Source: Acidobacteriota bacterium
GTDB lineage: Bacteria; Acidobacteriota; Terriglobia; Acidiferrales; UBA7541
NCBI GenBank assembly: GCA_003225315.1
Contig: QHZD01000017.1
Location: forward strand, 264,964-328,963
Reading direction: 5' to 3'
Length of the DNA: 64,000 nucleotides
In this document: positions 59,610 through 64,000 of the stretch, in pieces
Position numbering within the stretch: the first letter of the stretch is position 1
How the letters are laid out: the number at the start of each line of letters is the position of its first letter
Notes under the pieces: model-generated
The model's database searches: none
The model's input: only the letters and a program-made list of their open reading frames with translations
Told to the model about the DNA's origin: nothing
Program-made: the position numbers and the translations under genes

Positions 59610-59837
59610 CTAGAACTTTTCGTCTCCCTGCGCGGGAGAGAACCCCGGAATCTTCTGGCCTTCGACCGCCCGCTCCACCCGTACACGGATCTGCATCTCG
59701 TCTTCCGCCCCGGACTTTCGCAGGATAACCATGGTATTCAGGGCCTCGGAGTATAAGCGCGTGACCAGGTAGATGTCGCCGGTACCGTCTTTCTTCCAAA
59801 GTTGGCCAACCTGGATTTTCGACACGCTTGTGCTCAT
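59610..59837 (-). CDS. Small hypothetical protein, SH3-like barrel
   Basis: About 75 residues: VGQLWKKDGTGDIYLVTRLY, then NTMVILRKSGAEDEMQIRVR. The strand pattern and the G-Q-x-W-x-x-x-x-x-G-x-x-Y phrase suggest a small SH3-like or DUF-type barrel. It is soluble. Its end lies three bases from that of bshB1 and converges with it. Function is unknown. The ATG at 59837 gives the natural-looking start. Confidence 0.7.
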   Translation of the reverse strand: MSTSVSKIQVGQLWKKDGTGDIYLVTRLYSEALNTMVILRKSGAEDEMQIRVRVERAVEGQKIPGFSPAQGDEKF

Positions 59838-60076
59838 AATGACTGGCTTTGACTGTAGAGGTAGCCGCAAAGTGTGTCAACTGCCTCTCCGGCGTTGGGG
59901 ACGCAGACTTTGGCGCCGCGCTGCCAGCAGCCCTCCGACAAACCGCAAATCGAGCGAAATCGCGAAGGGAATAGGAAACCTTCCCGAACGGTCTGACATC
60001 ATAGTACCCATCGAAGCATGTGGGGCTTGCCCGGAGATTGTGGGTGTATAATGAGGGGTAGCCGGAGGTACACGAT

Positions 60077-61201
60077 ATGCAAGACATTCTGCGGCATAGC
60101 CTGAAACTGGCGCTGGTGAGCGCCCTCGTTGCGGGCTCAGCCTTCGCTGCCCCTCAAAGTCAAGATCCCCCGGCGCCTGCGGCCGACCCGGCAAAGACGC
60201 CGCCGGCCCAGCAGACTCAGCAACAGAGCGGCTCTCAACCGGTCCAGCAGAAGGACACGGTAACTCCCAAGAATTCCAAGGAAGACGTCGAAGCCATCGG
60301 CAATCGCAGCGTAGGCAAAGGCGTCAACCTCTTCTCCCTCGAGCGGGAGATTTCCCTTGGCAAGTCCCTGGCTCAGGAAGTCGAGCGCTCTTCAAAGATG
60401 ATCGATGACCCAGTGGTCACCGAATATGTCAACCGCGTTGGCCAGAACCTGGTCCGCAACTCCGATGCGCGCGTTCCCTTCACCATCAAGGTGATCGATT
60501 CCGATGAAGTCAACGCTTTCGCGCTGCCCGGCGGTTTTTTCTATGTGAATAGCGGCTTGGTTCTCCGCGCTCAGGAAGAATCCGAATTGGCCGGCGTAAT
60601 GGCGCATGAGATAGCCCATGTGGCTGCGCGCCACGGCACAAAAAACGCCACCAAGGGCGAGATCCTGCAGTGGGCGTCCATTCCGGCGATGATTTTTATC
60701 CCCTATAGCATGGCGGGGTATGCGATGTATCAGGGCCTTAACCTCGCGATTCCCCTGACCTTTCTGAAGTTCAGCCGCGACGCCGAACGCGAAGCCGATT
60801 TCCTCGGCCTGCAATATATGTACAAGACCGGCTACGACCCCAATTCGTACGTTACCTTCTTTGAGCGCATTCAGGCGGACGAGAAGCGCCGCCCAGGGAC
60901 CATTCCCAAGGTGTTTTCGACGCATCCTCCGACTCCTGACCGCATTGAGAATACGCAAAAAGAGATTGCCCGTATCCTGCCTGCAAAACAGGAATACCTT
61001 GTTACCACGTCCGAGTTTGATACCGTCAAGGCTCGCCTCCGCAATATCATGTTCTCGCGCAAGGTCACGGACAACGCAGCCGGTAAGCCGACCCTGCGCA
61101 CCAAGACCGAGCAATCCAAGAAGCAACCCACGGGCAGCGATCCCAACAGCAGCGACGACGATCGGCCAACGCTCAAGCGCCGTCCCGATTCTCAACCATG
61201 A
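60077..61201 (+). CDS. M48-family metalloprotease (BepA-like)
   Basis: A 374-residue exported protein (signal LKLALVSALVAGSAFA). The Gln/Pro/Lys-rich linker to residue 75 leads to an M48 peptidase domain: SLEREISLGKSLAQEVERSS, VNAFALPGGFFYVNSGLV, and the zinc site MAHEIAHVAARHG (H-E-x-x-H) with the third ligand Glu in RDAEREADFLGL. THPPTPDRI is also typical. It resembles BepA/YfgC-type proteases that help outer-membrane protein quality control. A C-terminal polar tail is variable. GGAGG is eight bases before the ATG. Confidence 0.93.
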   Translation: MQDILRHSLKLALVSALVAGSAFAAPQSQDPPAPAADPAKTPPAQQTQQQSGSQPVQQKDTVTPKNSKEDVEAIGNRSVGKGVNLFSLEREISLGKSLAQEVERSSKMIDDPVVTEYVNRVGQNLVRNSDARVPFTIKVIDSDEVNAFALPGGFFYVNSGLVLRAQEESELAGVMAHEIAHVAARHGTKNATKGEILQWASIPAMIFIPYSMAGYAMYQGLNLAIPLTFLKFSRDAEREADFLGLQYMYKTGYDPNSYVTFFERIQADEKRRPGTIPKVFSTHPPTPDRIENTQKEIARILPAKQEYLVTTSEFDTVKARLRNIMFSRKVTDNAAGKPTLRTKTEQSKKQPTGSDPNSSDDDRPTLKRRPDSQP

Positions 61202-61242
61202 ATTGTGTTGGCGGATCTTTAGATCCGTGCTGTTTTCTTCTT

Positions 61243-61270
61243 CGGGCGGCTCCTGGCCGCCCGAGTTTAT
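61243..61270 (+). terminator. Terminator after the M48 protease gene
   Basis: CGGGCGGC-TCCTG-GCCGCCCG is a perfect 8-bp GC-rich stem followed by AGTTTATTT. It lies about 40 bases after the protease stop and reaches the end of the convergent hypothetical gene, whose transcript could also use it in part. Confidence 0.6.
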
Positions 61271-61845
61271 TTGATGAAGGGAATCCGCTGCCTATCGCCT
61301 GCGGTCAAGCTCCACTCTTCCACGATTGAGGAGACGGTTATTTCCAACTCCGCGTGCAGCTTCGCCAATCGCTCTGCAATAGCCTCAGATTCATAGGCCG
61401 CGAGTTCTGAACCACAGACGAAGTGCATTCCATCAAAAAGCGCGTTGCGGGCCTTTCGGAGTAGGCGGTTCGCGTGCTGGCTAGGGCTGCTGCGCGCGAT
61501 GTGGCAAAACGTAACTGCAAGGTCCAGTTTCGCGAGCATGAATTCCACGCGCAGCCTGTTTCCAGCAATCGGCCGGTGAACCCGGTCACACGCGTGCGCG
61601 GGGGAATCGGCCGCGCGTAAAACCTCACTCGCATCGAGGATCGAACCGGTTATGACTCGGTCTGCTTCCGCAGGATCAATTTCCAGGCCCTCGTTGAGCC
61701 GCGTGGCAAAAGCATTCGCCTGCGTCCAAGTTGCGAACTTCCCAAATTCCTGCTGGACACTCGGCCCGGGACTATGCTCGGTCGCGCGGCACACTACCGC
61801 TGCATCGCCCCAATATTTTGCGGTGAACGCGAACCGGCCTTGCAT
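61267..61845 (-). CDS. Hypothetical 192-residue protein
   Basis: A soluble protein with mixed segments: VVCRATEHSPGPSVQQEFGK near the start, FATRLNEGLEIDPAEADRVI, then the helical VEFMLAKLDLAVTFCHIAR, HANRLLRKARNALFDGMHFV and AIAERLAKLHAELEITVSSI. The second half looks like a helical bundle, the first like a short alpha/beta sensor. No family is recognised. It converges with the M48 protease across a shared terminator. The 180 bases upstream, before the CheR-type gene, hold nothing I recognise. Confidence 0.68.
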   Translation of the reverse strand: MQGRFAFTAKYWGDAAVVCRATEHSPGPSVQQEFGKFATWTQANAFATRLNEGLEIDPAEADRVITGSILDASEVLRAADSPAHACDRVHRPIAGNRLRVEFMLAKLDLAVTFCHIARSSPSQHANRLLRKARNALFDGMHFVCGSELAAYESEAIAERLAKLHAELEITVSSIVEEWSLTAGDRQRIPFIK

Positions 61846-62023
61846 ATATGCCCCGATTCCTTAACACGCTTTGCATCCACGCGACTTTATTTTATACCCA
61901 AGTAACGTCATGGCGGCAATACTTCGTCAGACATATACGGTACAGGCGAAGTATCCCTGCAACCAGTCCCTTGGCTTCAGACCAATCGTGCCCCGGCTAA
62001 GGCCTTTCGCCTATAGGTTGCGG

Positions 62024-64000
62024 TCAATTGGAGCTCTTCGGTTCGATACCCGGCTTGTCGGGAGCAATATCTACAATGGTGATCACCGCGCCGTCGATCT
62101 TGTTTTCCATTGTGCGATACGGAAGGATCTTGAATTGATAGTGAACACCCATCCGGTCCGTAAGCTCTCTCTCGTGCGTCCGGAAATCCGACACCACCTG
62201 CTGCACCATTTCCTGGAGATCCGCGATCTCGATGCTGGGATTGATGTTCGAGAGCGGGCGGCCGAGATCCCCCGGGATCAACCCAAGAAACTTCTGCGCC
62301 TTGGGAGTGAACCGCCGGATCGTCAGGTCGCTTCCAATCATGATCACCGCGATATCGATGCTAGAGAGCAAATTAATCAGGTCATTGTTGATTTGCGTGA
62401 TCTCCACGTTGCGGTTTCGCAATTCGTCGTTCACGGTGGTCAATTCCTCGTTGGCGGACTGCAACTCTTCCTTGGCCGTTTCCATTTCCTCGTTTGTGCT
62501 TTGCAATTCTTCGTTGCTCGAAAGAATCTCCTCGTTGGCGGACTGCAGCTCCTCATTCGTGGCTTCCTGTGTTTCGATCACGGATTGCAGATACTCTTTC
62601 GTCGCGGCCAGCTCTTCTTCGAGCTTGGCCGTTCGCCGCGAGGCGGCTCCTGTTTCTTCGGTGGCTCTTGTCCGCCGTACTGCGGTCTCCCGTGACGGCT
62701 CTTGCGGCGCCTCCTGGAATATAACCATGAAGTACAGTTCTTTAACACTGCTCAGGCTGACCGGAATTACATCGATATTTACCAATCGCGTCGAATGCGT
62801 TGCCGCCGCGCCGTCGCCATTCCCGTTCTTCACTTGCAGGTTTCGCTTTCCAACGACGACGTTTTCTTTCTTGGCCTTGGCAATCGCGTTTCGCAATTCC
62901 ACGAGCAGCCCCTCGCGCGCCATCTTCAGCAGGCTCAGGCTCGGTTTTCCGGGCGCAAGTTTAAGATACCGGTTCACATTCCCCCGCGTGTGAATGATTT
63001 CCATATCCTCGTTAACGAAGACCGTTGCCGGCGTGTATTGCGTGAGCAGCCGGCGGTCGAATTCCTTTTGCGCCTCCGCGTAATTCCAGTTTGCATCCGG
63101 ATGCCTCGCTGGCATCGGCATCGGCCCATATTCTCTGCGCTCTGCCTGGGAATTCAGTGAAAATGCAACTGCCTGGTGCGTGGCTCCCGCCTTCTTGGAA
63201 AAAATCTTGTGCGTGCGGTCTTCCACCGCGAATAAGCCCGTTGTTCCGCCAAGTCCTTCCGAACTTCCCAGCACGAGAAACCCGCTGGGCCGCAGCGCAT
63301 AATGGAAAACTGATATGACTTTCCCTTGAAGGACCGGCTCAAGATAAATGAGCAAGTTCCGGCAGCAAATCAGGTCCATCCTCGAAAACGGAGGATCGTT
63401 CAGGACATTGTGCTGCGCGAAAATGCACATATCGCGGATTGTCTTGCTGACCCGGTACCCGCCCTCCGCCTTGTTGAAAAATCGCCGCAGCCGTTCGGCC
63501 GACACGTCCACTTGAATATTTTCCGGATAAACCCCGTTGCGCGCTCTCGCCACGCTTGACTCGCTCACGTCCGTTCCAAAAAATTGAATCGGAGTTTGCG
63601 AAGCACGGTCGCCCAAGAATTCCAGCAGCGCCATCGCTACCGAATACGTTTCCTCCCCGGAGGCGCACCCGGGAGTCCACACGCGAATTCCGCGTTCCCT
63701 CGCCAGATTCCTCTGAATGGCCGGGAATACCGTTGCTTTCAGCGCCTCGAACACCCGCGGGCCCCGGAAGAAACTCGTAACGTTGATCAGCATGTCCTGA
63801 TACAAAGCCTTGGTCTCCGGGGGCTTGCTTTGCAGAAACTTGGCGTAGTCCTCTAGCTTGTCAATCTTGTGAACCACCATGCGCCGCTGAATCCGCCTCA
63901 GAATCGTCGTTTGCCGGTAGTGCGTGAAATCCACTCCCGTGGCCCTTCGCAAAACGTGAAATATCGTGTTCAGGCCTGGACCTGGGTCTAGAGCGGCTTC
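62024..64000 (-). CDS. CheR-type methyltransferase/PAS sensor protein, 5' end outside window
   Basis: At least 658 residues; the frame is open through the right edge, so the start is missing and a CheB-type methylesterase domain may precede it. Residues from 63960 down match CheR (DFTHYRQTTILRRIQRRM, TSFFRGPRVFEALK, VWTPGCASGEETYSVAMAL, FGTDVSE, CRNLLIYLEP). Then come a PAS domain (FVNEDMEIIHTRGNVNRYL), a long coiled coil with repeated ATNEELQSANEEILSSNEEL units, and a second PAS domain (LLSSIDIAVIMIGSDLTIRR). Such CheB-CheR-PAS proteins are found as sensors in two-component systems. It may continue into a histidine kinase or end here. Confidence 0.9.
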   Translation of the reverse strand, partial: EAALDPGPGLNTIFHVLRRATGVDFTHYRQTTILRRIQRRMVVHKIDKLEDYAKFLQSKPPETKALYQDMLINVTSFFRGPRVFEALKATVFPAIQRNLARERGIRVWTPGCASGEETYSVAMALLEFLGDRASQTPIQFFGTDVSESSVARARNGVYPENIQVDVSAERLRRFFNKAEGGYRVSKTIRDMCIFAQHNVLNDPPFSRMDLICCRNLLIYLEPVLQGKVISVFHYALRPSGFLVLGSSEGLGGTTGLFAVEDRTHKIFSKKAGATHQAVAFSLNSQAERREYGPMPMPARHPDANWNYAEAQKEFDRRLLTQYTPATVFVNEDMEIIHTRGNVNRYLKLAPGKPSLSLLKMAREGLLVELRNAIAKAKKENVVVGKRNLQVKNGNGDGAAATHSTRLVNIDVIPVSLSSVKELYFMVIFQEAPQEPSRETAVRRTRATEETGAASRRTAKLEEELAATKEYLQSVIETQEATNEELQSANEEILSSNEELQSTNEEMETAKEELQSANEELTTVNDELRNRNVEITQINNDLINLLSSIDIAVIMIGSDLTIRRFTPKAQKFLGLIPGDLGRPLSNINPSIEIADLQEMVQQVVSDFRTHERELTDRMGVHYQFKILPYRTMENKIDGAVITIVDIAPDKPGIEPKSSN

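Overview
This window reads as a GC-rich, gene-dense chromosomal stretch from a soil-type bacterium, most likely an Acidobacteriota member. This is inference from gene content: a quinoprotein paired with a di-haem cytochrome c, a run of Tat-exported sugar-oxidoreductase/isomerase proteins with a DUF1080 protein, a DUF5996 protein, a bacillithiol-type deacetylase, and a LiaF-like/LytS/LytTR operon. No rRNA, tRNA or CRISPR array was found.

Layout. Bases 1-4.7 kb form an accessory, mobile-element-like segment. It has a leftward run of small genes (one helix-turn-helix protein), a terminator hairpin just before the first of them, a repeated 13-mer, and a rightward AlbA_2 (Schlafen-type) protein followed by decayed sequence. 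A VapC-like/AbrB-like toxin-antitoxin pair follows. From 5.5 to 16 kb lie the quinoprotein and cytochrome c, DUF5996, an alpha/beta hydrolase, a thioesterase, NDH-2, a CPBP-like membrane protein and the radical SAM enzyme AmrS. At 16.2-19.3 kb is a four-gene envelope-stress-like signalling operon.

From 19.4 to 23.6 kb is a second accessory segment: a small protein plus nucleotidyltransferase pair, three genes of unknown function, and a CDS whose C-terminal half is made of repeats. That CDS is bracketed by a promoter-plus-terminator leader and a 14-bp inverted repeat over its stop codon. The vitamin B6 block (MocR regulator, pdxS, pdxT) then continues into a low-molecular-weight phosphatase/arsenate reductase and a DtxR-type regulator. 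After a secreted LamG-like protein, a sulfatase remnant and an unknown anchored protein comes a four-gene leftward carbohydrate cluster (31.2-35.2 kb).

The right half is mostly housekeeping and catabolic: a membrane glycosyltransferase-like protein, a metallo-beta-lactamase-fold hydrolase, a YgfZ-like protein, a GH16 glucanase preceded by a palindromic operator-like site, an orphan nuoB, an esterase/Baeyer-Villiger monooxygenase pair, a di-haem oxidoreductase, XdhC and a MobA-like transferase, a NifU-like scaffold lacking one ligand, a formamidase-family protein, a corrinoid-binding protein, a NUDIX hydrolase, aceE, an SDR with an altered catalytic tyrosine, bshB1, an M48 protease and, cut by the right edge, a CheR-type sensor/methyltransferase.

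Start codons were chosen from Shine-Dalgarno matches where visible and are otherwise tentative. All family assignments are from recognition of motifs, not from a database search.
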